Source: Euzebyella marina
GTDB lineage: Bacteria > Bacteroidota > Bacteroidia > Flavobacteriales > Flavobacteriaceae
Assembly (NCBI RefSeq): GCF_014855515.1
Contig: NZ_JACYFK010000005.1
Location: 62,001 to 126,000 of the forward strand
Length of the DNA stretch: 64,000 nt
Reading direction: 5' to 3'
The translations under genes were made by a program, and so were the position numbers. Position 1 is the stretch's first letter; each line of letters begins with the position of its first letter. The notes below the pieces were generated by a model. That model saw only the letters and a program-made list of their open reading frames with translations. It did not search any database and was not told the DNA's origin. Shown one piece after another: positions 54,591 to 63,464 of this stretch.

Positions 54591-56159
54591 ATGAAAGTAT
54601 GTCTAAGAAAAATCATTCAATTGATTACATCGCTTATTATCTTAATTTTTAGTGTAGCCTGCAGCAAGGATACTGATTTGTTAGCTGACGCTCTAGTCAA
54701 CGATTTACAAAACTCTTATATAGATAAAACTCTATTGAGAGATGACTTTTATTCTCTAACACCAAATAAAGATATGGTTTTAGACGTTCTTTCAAACGAT
54801 GACATCTCTGATATCGATAATATCAAGATAGTTGAAACATCGGAACCAAAAAATGGAACTGTCACCATTAATAATGACAACACCATTACGTACTCCCCCA
54901 ACACATCAAACTCGGAAGAATATAATCAAGAAAATGATCAACCGGTTTCCGAGAATGATAATTCTTCCGATACTCCGGATTCTTCTGATTCCTCAGTCTC
55001 TTCAGGTTCTTCTGGAGCAGATTCCACTACTGAGCAAAATCAAGGTTCCGATGATACCTTTGAATATACCACAGAAACGCAAAATGAAGATGGCTCAACC
55101 ACTAAACAAAAGGCGTCTATAACAATTACTGAATTGAGTGAAAATGTTTTACATTGGAAAAATCGTTTTGACACCAAATGGGAAAAAGATGACGAATCTA
55201 ACGCAGATGCTAGGTCTAAAAGCAAGAACAAAAGGCAGGAATATTATTTCTTAGCTCACCTAATAAATGGACAAATGGCCATGTGGCAGGCTACTGGTGA
55301 TAATAACTATCTAGACACCACTTTAAAATTAATCGATAACACAATTAAGGATGCAATACCTGTAGGTAATGGATTTCTTGGATGGCCAACAGATGATGGA
55401 ACGGAATATAATCTATGGGATACTTTTTATTGGAGGCATGTAGCTACATTAATTAGAATAATGCATCAATCACCAAATTTAAGGGCTTCCGGTTACCAAG
55501 CTAAATATGAAGAATTGTTAGAATTTACCGAAAAAAACATCTGGGACAGATACGAATCTTACGGGCAATCAAATATTTATCGCTCTAGAACGCATATGGC
55601 CTCACACTGGGCTAGACTAGGAATGGAATTATTCATAGTTACAGGCAAGCAAAAGTATAAGGATGTCTTCGATAACATATCCCATGGAAAGATGGCAGGA
55701 AGACCTTCTAATCTTCGTGACCAATTATTTCCAAACCCCAAAAATAAGGAAGCTTATGCTTGGGACAAAACTTGGGGTGTTTCAAAAGGGTCAGATATGC
55801 AAGATATTTCTCATGCTGGCGCGATAATTCACTTCTGGGTATTAGCCGAAGAAAATGGCATGTACTGGAACAGAGCCGATATCGATGCGCTGCTTAAAAC
55901 CATACGAATATTTTGGATTGAATCAGACCCAAGCAGAATCAAGAATAATGTAGATGGAAGCGGAGGATATACCAATCCTGGAAGATTACATGAATGGTTT
56001 TATTTGGCAAGATTTGACTCTAAACTTCAGAAACGCCTAAGAGAAACATATAACGGGAAACATTTAAATTTCTTTGGATCACAAGTCTTGGGTATAGGTG
56101 CTTTAAATGAAAAAATCTTAGAAGATGGAGCTCCTGTTTATCCTGAACAATTCAGATAA
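54591..56159 (+). CDS. Surface lipoprotein with Big_9-like domain and C-terminal toroid-like domain
   Basis: This 522-residue protein has a lipoprotein signal with Cys24 (ILIFSVACSKDTD); the KD-x-D after Cys fits the Bacteroidota surface-export signal. Residues about 55-110 resemble a cadherin-like Big_9 domain (VLDVLSNDDISDIDN, NGTVTINNDNTITYSP). A Ser/Asp/Glu-rich linker follows. The C-terminal 330 residues are helical, with paired motifs (MAMWQATGDNNYLDTTLK, LGWPTDDG, WDTFYWRHVATLIRI, HMASHWARLGMEL, DISHAGAI, RLHEWFYLA) suggesting an alpha/alpha toroid as in polysaccharide lyases and some glycoside hydrolases. Its location in the capsule locus suggests trimming or modification of the polymer. 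The family is not recognised. Confidence 0.75.
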   Translation: MKVCLRKIIQLITSLIILIFSVACSKDTDLLADALVNDLQNSYIDKTLLRDDFYSLTPNKDMVLDVLSNDDISDIDNIKIVETSEPKNGTVTINNDNTITYSPNTSNSEEYNQENDQPVSENDNSSDTPDSSDSSVSSGSSGADSTTEQNQGSDDTFEYTTETQNEDGSTTKQKASITITELSENVLHWKNRFDTKWEKDDESNADARSKSKNKRQEYYFLAHLINGQMAMWQATGDNNYLDTTLKLIDNTIKDAIPVGNGFLGWPTDDGTEYNLWDTFYWRHVATLIRIMHQSPNLRASGYQAKYEELLEFTEKNIWDRYESYGQSNIYRSRTHMASHWARLGMELFIVTGKQKYKDVFDNISHGKMAGRPSNLRDQLFPNPKNKEAYAWDKTWGVSKGSDMQDISHAGAIIHFWVLAEENGMYWNRADIDALLKTIRIFWIESDPSRIKNNVDGSGGYTNPGRLHEWFYLARFDSKLQKRLRETYNGKHLNFFGSQVLGIGALNEKILEDGAPVYPEQFR

Positions 56160-56183
56160 AATTAATCCCATAAATTTTAAGAG

Positions 56184-56222
56184 CCTCTCAGCATGAATAC
56201 TTTGCTCAGAGGTTTTTTTTTT
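56184..56222 (+). terminator. Terminator after the first toroid lipoprotein gene
   Basis: CCTCTCAGC (56184-56192) and GCTCAGAGG (56204-56212) pair with one central mismatch, followed by ten T. It lies 25 bp after the stop codon. Confidence 0.8.
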
Positions 56223-56448
56223 ACCTCTTTACCAACATTCTAGTAACAATTATTCTTCACCTTAGTACAGAAAAAATTGGTTAAAACTATGGTTATAATA
56301 ATAAAACCTTAAAAAAATGTTAATGTTTCTTCTTTTCAAAACCAAATTATACTTTTGCCACGTATTTAGTCGGTAAATAATGCATTTGGTCGATTACCCC
56401 CATAACGATTAATCTGTAATTTGAAAACCTAGAAGATCTACTTTAAAA

Positions 56449-59400
56449 ATGAAATTAGTCCCCACTACTCTCAACAAGAGCTTCCTATGCTCTGTTTTCT
56501 TATGCTTATCAGTTTGTATTTCTTGTAACAAAGATGAAGATGTTTTTTATGAAGCCATAAAAAACGGAGATTTAATTAACAATGTCGACAATCTTAAAAA
56601 GGACAATGACGTTGATGAAACTGAGCAAAATCCGGAACAAGAAGAAGACGATAATACTGAAGAATCTCTAATTCCCCCAAGTGAGGATGAGGAAGTTATC
56701 GATAGCATTGTAGTAAAACGCACTACGGCATTCGCTCCTATTCAAGATGCTTACATTGAGAATGGCAATGGAAAAAACTCCGAAATTATTCGTTTGCAAG
56801 AAAATAAAAGGACTAGTTACTTATTATATGATTTGAGTGCCGTTGATAGCATTAACGGTAAAATCATTGACTCTTATCTCGAATTCACCGTTGATAAGGA
56901 TTCTGGGAATGGACTCATACAGGTTTTAAAAGGATCATCTAATCAATGGAATGAAAGTAATTTAAACGATAATATAGCGCCTGAGCCCTTAGAAGAGATA
57001 GGAAATATAAAGGATGACTATAAGGTCGGACAGACAATAACTATAAATTTAATTTCTGAAGATATTACCGCGGAAAAAACCACTTTTATTCTAGTTCATT
57101 CAGATGGAGATGATTTGGCAATAGCTTCAAAAGAGAATCCAACTCAAAATGCCCCTACTCTTGTAGTGACTTATGAAACTAGTCCCGCATCGGAAAATAT
57201 CGAAAGTTTTGTGAACAATCCATCTTCGATTGTAAGTCACACCCCTAACCCTCAAAATTTAGATAGCCCAAATGGGGAGATTAATAATGATTCTGAAGGA
57301 AATGAAGATTCACAAGTACCTTCAGCTGAAAATCCGGATGACGAGACAAATGAAAATAACAGTGAACCGGATGATGAAAAAGAAGGAGATGGCTCTTCCG
57401 CTGGTGTAGATAATAATCAAGAGAGTTCCACAGAAGATGAAGATAATAATTCTGGTGAAGGGGGAGAACAAAATACTGAAAATGAAGTTGCTCAAGAAAA
57501 GGATGAGGAAAAAGATAGCTCATCAGAAGAGGATAATTCAGAAAATAATTCTTCTATTCCGCCTACTAACGAAAAACCTAATGCTAGAATCTCCGCAAAT
57601 AAAACTAAAGGAGAAGCTCCATTGAAAGTTGATTTCAATAGTTCTAACTCATCAGATGATAAAAGTATTGTTACTTATAAATGGGATTTTAAGGATGGTA
57701 ATGGTTCTTCTGAAAAAAGTGTTTCACATACTTTTGAAAAAGAGGGAGAATATACAGTTCTATTAACCGTTATTGATGAAGAAGGTCAAAGAGATTCGGA
57801 CACTGTAGTTATAACTGTTGATGGAAAGAAAAATGAAGCCCCTACAGCCAAAATCTCTGCAAATACCACTAAAGGTAATGCTCCACTTGAAGTTCGTTTT
57901 AACTCATCCAGTTCTTCTGACGACAATGAAATAGAAGCTTACAAATGGGACTTCGATGATAATTCTACCTCTTCTTCCGAGAATCCTAGACATACATTTA
58001 CCGAACCTGGTGAGTATGAGGTTAAGCTTACAGTTACCGATAATAGTGGTCTAAAAAATACTTCCTCGTTAACCGTTGTTGTTAACGCACCCTCAAATGA
58101 AAAACCAGTTGCAAAAATTTCTGCCAATACAACTAAAGGTGAAGCACCTCTTGAAGTTCGTTTTAGCTCATCGAACTCAACTGATGATGATGAAATAGAT
58201 TCATATGAATGGGACTTCGGTGATGGTTCTACATCCTCTTCAGAGAACCTGAGACATACATTTTCTGAGTCTGGCAATTATGAGGTTGAACTTACAGTAA
58301 CGGATAAAAAAGGTCTTACGAACACTTCATCATTAACTATTGTGGTTGAAGAACCCTCTAACCAAAAGCCCGTAGCCGTAGTAAAGGCAAATACAAAAAA
58401 TGGTACTGCGCCATTAACAGTTCAATTTTCAGGATCTAGTTCAAGTGATGATAAGAGAGTTACTTCTTATCAATGGGATTTTGGTTCCCATGGTACTTCG
58501 CAAGAAGACAATCCTGAAATGACCTTTGAACAATCTGGAACTTATGTAGTTACACTAATGGTTAGCGATGAACAGGGTTTGACAGATACTGATAATATTA
58601 CAATTACTGTAGAACCCGAAGCTGAACCTGAAACACCGTCAACAGCTGGTGAGGTGCGTTATTGGCAAAATCTTTTTGATTCTAGATGGTCATCAGAACG
58701 ATCAAAGGCTTATTCAATGGCAAATAGCCGTGGAAAGAACCAAGAATACTATTATTTAGGCCTATACATCGACGGGTTATCGTCAATGTGGCAAGCAACG
58801 GGTGATAATTCTTATCTCGATACTGCTCTTGACATCGTAGGCATTACAGTTGACAAAGCAACTTCAGTCGGTGGGGGCTTTCTTGGATGGCCGGCAAGTG
58901 ATGGAAATCAGTATGGTCTCTGGGATACTCATTACTGGAGAGTTGTTGCTACTCTTCTTAGAATTATGGACCAATCTAATGTTAAATCCGATTCAAAATA
59001 TAGAAGTATATTCAATGAACTACTTGCATTTTCGGAAAAGCACATTTGGGAGAGATATGATGTCGAGCATTCTTCAAAAATTTATCGTTCGAATACGCAT
59101 ATGTCTTCTCACTGGGCTCGTATTGGAATGGAGTTATACTTAATAACCAAAAAAAATAAGTATAAACAAGTTTTCGAAAACATGTCTCATGGTTCAATGC
59201 CGGGACTCCCATCCAATTTTAGAAATCAGATATATCCGAATCCTAAAAACTCTTCTGCATATGCTTGGGACAAAAAATGGGGTACATATGGCTCTAATGT
59301 TCAAGATACTTCGCACGGAGGTGCTATAGTAAGCTTTTGGCTGTTGGCATACGAAAATGGCATGTACTGGAATAAAAGTGATATGAACGCTTTACTTAAA

Positions 59401-59649
59401 ACCGTTGATATAGTATGGTTGGATTCCGATACTGATAAAATAGCAAGAAATGTAGATGGTACCGGAGGTTATGGTTCACAAGGGAAGATTCATGAATGGC
59501 TAAATTTGGCTAGATACAGTCAATCTTTACAGAATAAAATTAAGAAACATTATGATAAATCACATTTGGATTTCTTTGGCCCTCAAGCTATAGGTATTGC
59601 AGCACTAAATGCTAAAATTTTGGCTGATGGAAGGGCAGTTTATCCTTGA
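56449..59649 (+). CDS. Surface lipoprotein: CBM96-like, acidic linker, four PKD domains, toroid-like domain
   Basis: This 1066-residue protein has a lipoprotein signal with Cys26 followed by NKDED, a surface-export signal. Residues about 100-250 are DNRLRE/CBM96-like (QDAYIENGNGKNSEI, SYLLYDLSAVD). A strongly acidic Asn/Glu/Asp/Ser linker runs about 250-380. Four tandem PKD domains follow (about 378-720: YKWDFKDGNGSS, YKWDFDDNSTSSSENPRHTF, YEWDFGDGSTSSSENLRHTF, YQWDFGSHGTSQED). The last 330 residues are a paralogue of the 54591 protein's toroid-like domain, sharing MWQATGDNSYLDTALD, GFLGWPASDG, THMSSHWARIGMEL and DTSHGGAIVSFW. The accessory domains point to polysaccharide binding; an own-capsule lyase or hydrolase role is inference only. 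Confidence 0.8.
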   Translation: MKLVPTTLNKSFLCSVFLCLSVCISCNKDEDVFYEAIKNGDLINNVDNLKKDNDVDETEQNPEQEEDDNTEESLIPPSEDEEVIDSIVVKRTTAFAPIQDAYIENGNGKNSEIIRLQENKRTSYLLYDLSAVDSINGKIIDSYLEFTVDKDSGNGLIQVLKGSSNQWNESNLNDNIAPEPLEEIGNIKDDYKVGQTITINLISEDITAEKTTFILVHSDGDDLAIASKENPTQNAPTLVVTYETSPASENIESFVNNPSSIVSHTPNPQNLDSPNGEINNDSEGNEDSQVPSAENPDDETNENNSEPDDEKEGDGSSAGVDNNQESSTEDEDNNSGEGGEQNTENEVAQEKDEEKDSSSEEDNSENNSSIPPTNEKPNARISANKTKGEAPLKVDFNSSNSSDDKSIVTYKWDFKDGNGSSEKSVSHTFEKEGEYTVLLTVIDEEGQRDSDTVVITVDGKKNEAPTAKISANTTKGNAPLEVRFNSSSSSDDNEIEAYKWDFDDNSTSSSENPRHTFTEPGEYEVKLTVTDNSGLKNTSSLTVVVNAPSNEKPVAKISANTTKGEAPLEVRFSSSNSTDDDEIDSYEWDFGDGSTSSSENLRHTFSESGNYEVELTVTDKKGLTNTSSLTIVVEEPSNQKPVAVVKANTKNGTAPLTVQFSGSSSSDDKRVTSYQWDFGSHGTSQEDNPEMTFEQSGTYVVTLMVSDEQGLTDTDNITITVEPEAEPETPSTAGEVRYWQNLFDSRWSSERSKAYSMANSRGKNQEYYYLGLYIDGLSSMWQATGDNSYLDTALDIVGITVDKATSVGGGFLGWPASDGNQYGLWDTHYWRVVATLLRIMDQSNVKSDSKYRSIFNELLAFSEKHIWERYDVEHSSKIYRSNTHMSSHWARIGMELYLITKKNKYKQVFENMSHGSMPGLPSNFRNQIYPNPKNSSAYAWDKKWGTYGSNVQDTSHGGAIVSFWLLAYENGMYWNKSDMNALLKTVDIVWLDSDTDKIARNVDGTGGYGSQGKIHEWLNLARYSQSLQNKIKKHYDKSHLDFFGPQAIGIAALNAKILADGRAVYP
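57580..58612 (+). repeat. Tandem PKD-domain coding repeats
   Basis: Four consecutive units of about 250-260 bp encode PKD domains, each starting with a KP-x-A-x-I/V-x-A-N-T-K-G-x-A-P-L type block (57580, 57841, 58099 and 58360 region). The second and third units are nearly the same in stretches of DNA (for example AAGGTGAAGC and CTTGAAGTTCGTTTTA words), pointing to recent duplication or gene conversion within the gene. Confidence 0.8.
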
Positions 59650-60018
59650 TTTCTCTAAGCTGTTTCTGGAAATAATTGGGATTCTTAGAATTTTTCGGTA
59701 GTCATTGTACAAAATGAATGAAATTTCCCAATTATATGCCTTATCAGAACATATAATATCACCTGTAGTTTAGCACTTTTTAGGTATCTCCAAATTTATA
59801 TAAATAGCTCTTGTGTAATTTAATCCTGTTTCGGGGAAAAATTCCTCCCCGAAACTATTCTTGTAGTGTCTAGGTGGCACATCACCGACGGACAAACAGT
59901 AATTACCTTATATTGTAATTCTGCTTATATTCTTAAATCATTATTTCTCTTGAGTGAAAATTATTGAACGAGTAAGTGTCAAAGACATTACCCCATAAAA
60001 AATGTGGTAGGCAAATAC
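59650..60018. other. Gap after the second toroid lipoprotein gene
   Basis: No gene is seen. The perfect 9-bp hairpin GTTTCGGGG (59828-59836) / CCCCGAAAC (59847-59855) has a 10-nt loop and no T-run; it may end the 59649 transcript or be a remnant of a mobile element end. Confidence 0.4.
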
Positions 60019-60330
60019 TTATTTTAATGGGCACGATGCTGGGGAAACCGGAGCTTCAACTATACCTCCTTGGACCATTTCGATAGGTTTTTCGATATGA
60101 ACTTCGCATCGGTATGCAGCATTTTGTCTTTGGCAGGCAAATCCCTTTACAGTCGGAATAAGGTCATTACTGCTTTCATAGCAGGATAGATCTGATTCAA
60201 ATCCATACTCTAGGCCCTATCTGAAATCTTCCATGACATAATAACTCTTATTTTCGCTGCATTTGAAAGTACAATAGCCAAACAGATAACCGTAACCTTG
60301 TACCTTGTAATCCTCTCAACTTTCTTTCAT
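60019..60330 (-). pseudogene. Possible decayed small secreted Cys-containing protein gene
   Basis: On the minus strand one frame from ATG at 60330 to TAA at 60019 (104 codons) reads protein-like throughout but has two internal stops, TGA at codon 5 and TAG at codon 38. Segments include EDYKVQGYGYLFGYCTFKCS, LSCYESSNDLIPTVKGFAC and VEAPVSPASCPLK, with six Cys. I do not recognise a family. A broken gene next to capsule genes is plausible; a chance open stretch cannot be ruled out. Confidence 0.3.
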
Positions 60331-60384
60331 TGGTTTAATCAATTTGTTTTATTGATTTACAAATCAAAATTTAAAGTTAAATAA

Positions 60385-61602
60385 TTAAAATTTCCAGCTA
60401 TCTTGTTTTTTGAGAAGACTACCTTTTTTCTCTGATTTTGATATTAAATCTTTATAGCTTAAATAGAAATGATAATAAGACCTAAACTTTAAATACAAAT
60501 CTTCGGTTGTTGAAACCTGAAAATTATTCACCAAACAATCATTGTAAAATTCCAAGTACTTTTTTGCACCTTCTCGGGCATCAAAATTCTTCTTAAAAAT
60601 ATCAATTGAAAATTTTGAAATAGATTCATAATACTCACTTTTATTCAAAAGTTCCTTTAGTTTAGACTTATTATTTTCTATATCGCGCTCTTCTGCTATA
60701 TTTCTCTCTGAAAAATTGGTAGCAAAAAAACGTTCAAAATTTGAAGCGTCAATTAAAATAGGTAAATCAGAATTTGAAGCCGGTGTTAAAATGGGCAAGC
60801 CTAATGAAGCTGCTTCCATAACTCCTCTACCGGTAGCTACGACGGCATCAGCAAGATACAGAAACTTAGAAGCTTCCCGAGTATATTTATCTTCTGTTAT
60901 TAAAGAAATAGACTTATCATCTCCAATAATTTTTTTAACCTCGAAGTATGCTTCCCTGTCCTGAATTGTTCCTAGAATAATTAATTTTATTTTATCTGCG
61001 TGATTATCCTTTAATTGAAAAAATAGGCTTAAGGTCTGTTTAATACTCGTTAGATGAAAATTACTGATTCGAGCAATTCGCATGAATGTAAAAGAATCAT
61101 TTTCCTTTTCTAATTCAGAGTCCTTTTTAGTAATTATTGGTAAAACTCTATTAGGAACAACGGTGATTTTGGTCTTTTTAAATTTTAGGTTTTTATTAAA
61201 CCATTGCTGGTTTTCTTTACTAAACAGAATAAGGTTTTCTACTTTCGGGAAACCAGAGGGGTTAGGCCCCCCACAAAGATTAACTACCAATTTATATTTT
61301 ACACTTGATACAAAGGGCTTGAAAACGTTATATGCATTCGAATCAAAGAAGTGCCAAACAGTTGGCTGAAACTCTGATTTCAAAAGCTTTATAGATTTAT
61401 AAAGATTGAAATAATTTGTACCATTGAAAAAAATATGTTCCCTCATGTAATCATTTTTTTCTAGTATGGCACTCTTCTGAGTTCCTAAAGTTACAATACC
61501 TATGTCTTCATATTTTCCTATTTCCCTAGATATATGATGCAAAGAGTGATAGTGACCTCCTTTACCTTGTTTCAAAACCGAAATGATAAATAATATTCTC
61601 AT
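60385..61602 (-). CDS. Glycosyltransferase, GT4/GT-B type
   Basis: This 405-residue protein has the two-domain GT-B layout. The N-terminal part has FIISVLKQGKGGHYHSLHHI, and the linker FMRIARISNFHLTSIKQTL precedes the donor-binding region ADAVVATGRGVMEAASLGLP, where Glu in MEAASLG matches the E-x7-E style motif of family 4 enzymes. It probably adds one sugar of the capsule repeat on the cytoplasmic face. It is the last gene of the minus-strand group 63995-60385, following the flippase gene by 35 bp. Donor and acceptor are not known. Confidence 0.85.
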   Translation of the reverse strand: MRILFIISVLKQGKGGHYHSLHHISREIGKYEDIGIVTLGTQKSAILEKNDYMREHIFFNGTNYFNLYKSIKLLKSEFQPTVWHFFDSNAYNVFKPFVSSVKYKLVVNLCGGPNPSGFPKVENLILFSKENQQWFNKNLKFKKTKITVVPNRVLPIITKKDSELEKENDSFTFMRIARISNFHLTSIKQTLSLFFQLKDNHADKIKLIILGTIQDREAYFEVKKIIGDDKSISLITEDKYTREASKFLYLADAVVATGRGVMEAASLGLPILTPASNSDLPILIDASNFERFFATNFSERNIAEERDIENNKSKLKELLNKSEYYESISKFSIDIFKKNFDAREGAKKYLEFYNDCLVNNFQVSTTEDLYLKFRSYYHFYLSYKDLISKSEKKGSLLKKQDSWKF

Positions 61603-61637
61603 GATACATTGAACTTATGTCAAGCTAAAGCATTACG

Positions 61638-62921
61638 CTATCGTTTAATTAATTTAAGTATAGGGCTAAAATCACTTTTTTTATAACTCAGAATTACCTT
61701 TATACTAATATTGACCTCTTTACTGTAAAAATGCAGAAAAAGTAAAGCCGCAACACTATAACTGATAGTAGATGCAATAGAAGCTCCATTAGCCCCATAA
61801 TCAGGAATTAATAAAATGTTGAGGACCACATTTAAAACAAGAGCTGGCGCCATAGCTTTTAAAGCCACCCAAGGTTTTCCTTTTCCCGCCAAATCCATAT
61901 TCATAACTTTGAAAAAAGTAAGTAGAAGAACCCCGGGGAGTAATAAATTCAATACAGAAATACTTTTCTCAAACTCCACTCCAAAGAGACTAACTATTAA
62001 TAGTTCTGAAAAACAAAAAAGTACGATTGAGCCTAAACCAATAGCAATTAAAGACAATCTTAGAAGCTGGGTTATTTTTAAAGAAAATTTCTCATCGTTC
62101 TTAGAAACTGCACTTCGAGCAAAAACTATTGTACTAAGCAGCATTGGAATTTGCCAAAGATATTGGGTTATTGCTGAGCCCTTAGAATAAATACCTGTCT
62201 CAAAAGCGTTACTTAGCGAATCCAATAAAATTATATCTACTTTATAGTTCAAATTTATTATTAGAAGAGAGAAAGCATAAATTAATCCTAAACCAAGCAT
62301 TTGCTTGATGACCGACCATTCAAATCTTGAAGAAAATGATTTCAAAAAATCATTTTTAAACAGTAAAAACAAAGAAATAAATAAAGGGCCACCAATCATT
62401 GCAATCAAATAACCGGCTATTCCCAATTCTAAAAATATAACTAGTAGAGTTGTAAGCAGTAGCAAAATTAAGGTAGGTACCCAGTTAATTTTGTTGAAAG
62501 TTCCTATCTCATTCTTTCCCAGAAAAATACCGCTATTGTAAGTTGCGAATAAAGAAAAAGGAACAGGTATTAAGGCAAGTAAAATAAGAAATAAATTATC
62601 CCCTGCTTTACTTAAATACCTTATTAAAATAAAACAAATTAAAACACTTAAAATTGAAGTAAAAAACCATATTTGCGTTATGGCAGTCTTAATCCTCTCC
62701 TCCTCGAATAATTTCTTACCCAAAAAGTATGCTGTTGATTGTCTTATACCTAAAGATCCTATACTCATGAATAAAGATGGGTAGACCATGAGCGTCGCTA
62801 TCACTCCGTTATTTTCCGGTCCTAAAAATCGAGCTGTAATAATTGAGGTCGCTAAACCGAACAATATCATCAAAACCTTCGAAATTCCTACTCGAATTAA
62901 ATCAGATATGAATGATCTCAT
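61638..62921 (-). CDS. Wzx-type oligosaccharide flippase (MATE/MOP family)
   Basis: This 427-residue integral membrane protein has about 12 hydrophobic segments and the N-terminal signature GISKVLMILFGLATSIITARFLGPENNG cut here into ISKVLMILFGLATSI and ITARFLGPENNG. It flips lipid-linked repeat units across the inner membrane for Wzy-dependent polymerisation. It overlaps the acetyltransferase gene by 4 bp and precedes the glycosyltransferase gene. No Wzy polymerase is seen in this window. Confidence 0.92.
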   Translation of the reverse strand: MRSFISDLIRVGISKVLMILFGLATSIITARFLGPENNGVIATLMVYPSLFMSIGSLGIRQSTAYFLGKKLFEEERIKTAITQIWFFTSILSVLICFILIRYLSKAGDNLFLILLALIPVPFSLFATYNSGIFLGKNEIGTFNKINWVPTLILLLLTTLLVIFLELGIAGYLIAMIGGPLFISLFLLFKNDFLKSFSSRFEWSVIKQMLGLGLIYAFSLLIINLNYKVDIILLDSLSNAFETGIYSKGSAITQYLWQIPMLLSTIVFARSAVSKNDEKFSLKITQLLRLSLIAIGLGSIVLFCFSELLIVSLFGVEFEKSISVLNLLLPGVLLLTFFKVMNMDLAGKGKPWVALKAMAPALVLNVVLNILLIPDYGANGASIASTISYSVAALLFLHFYSKEVNISIKVILSYKKSDFSPILKLIKR

Positions 62922-63457
62922 TTATTTTTTTCTATTATCCTACATGGAATACCGACAGCGACACTATTGGGGGGAACGTCAATATTTACTACAGAATTAG
63001 CTCCTATAACGGCATTTTCTCCGATGGTTATCCCACCGATAATTTTTGCCCCGCTGTAAATTCGTGCGCCTTTTCTTATAACAGGATAAGAATTCTGTAA
63101 TTTTTGTTTACCATGACTCCCAAAAGTAACTTGTTGAAATATAGAAACATGATCCTCTACAATTACTCCATCACCAATAACAATACCTATTGGATGTGGC
63201 ATAGCAACTTTCTTGCCTATTACTGCGTTATATGAAATATCACAACCCCTTTTTACAATTAGCCGCCTCTTGTAATAAGCAGCTAAATGATTCGAAAAAA
63301 GAATATTGCTTTGAGAGAAGAACTTACCTATCCTATGGTTCAGTAAAACCCTAAATCTTGGACTATAAAAATAATTTAAAATGAATACTTTAAAGCTGAT
63401 GTTTTCTTCCCTGAAATCATTTTTAATTTTCGAAACCGTATCCCTTAACAGACTCAT
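62918..63457 (-). CDS. Serine-acetyltransferase-like hexapeptide O-acetyltransferase
   Basis: This 179-residue protein has a C-terminal left-handed beta-helix with hexapeptide repeats (CDISYNAVIGKKVAMPHPIG, VIVEDHVSIFQQVTFGSHG, IGENAVIGANSVVNIDVPP). The HPIGIVIGDG region matches CysE-like enzymes. The N-terminus is helical and short compared with true serine acetyltransferase, and the capsule context suggests acetylation of a sugar hydroxyl. It overlaps the flippase gene by 4 bp and follows the MurA-like gene by 7 bp. Confidence 0.88.
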   Translation of the reverse strand: MSLLRDTVSKIKNDFREENISFKVFILNYFYSPRFRVLLNHRIGKFFSQSNILFSNHLAAYYKRRLIVKRGCDISYNAVIGKKVAMPHPIGIVIGDGVIVEDHVSIFQQVTFGSHGKQKLQNSYPVIRKGARIYSGAKIIGGITIGENAVIGANSVVNIDVPPNSVAVGIPCRIIEKNK

Positions 63458-63464
63458 TTTATAT

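Noticed and set aside
57580-58612. Regular repeats considered as a CRISPR array
   Set aside because: The units are about 250-260 bp, in frame and encode PKD domains; there are no short repeats with spacers.
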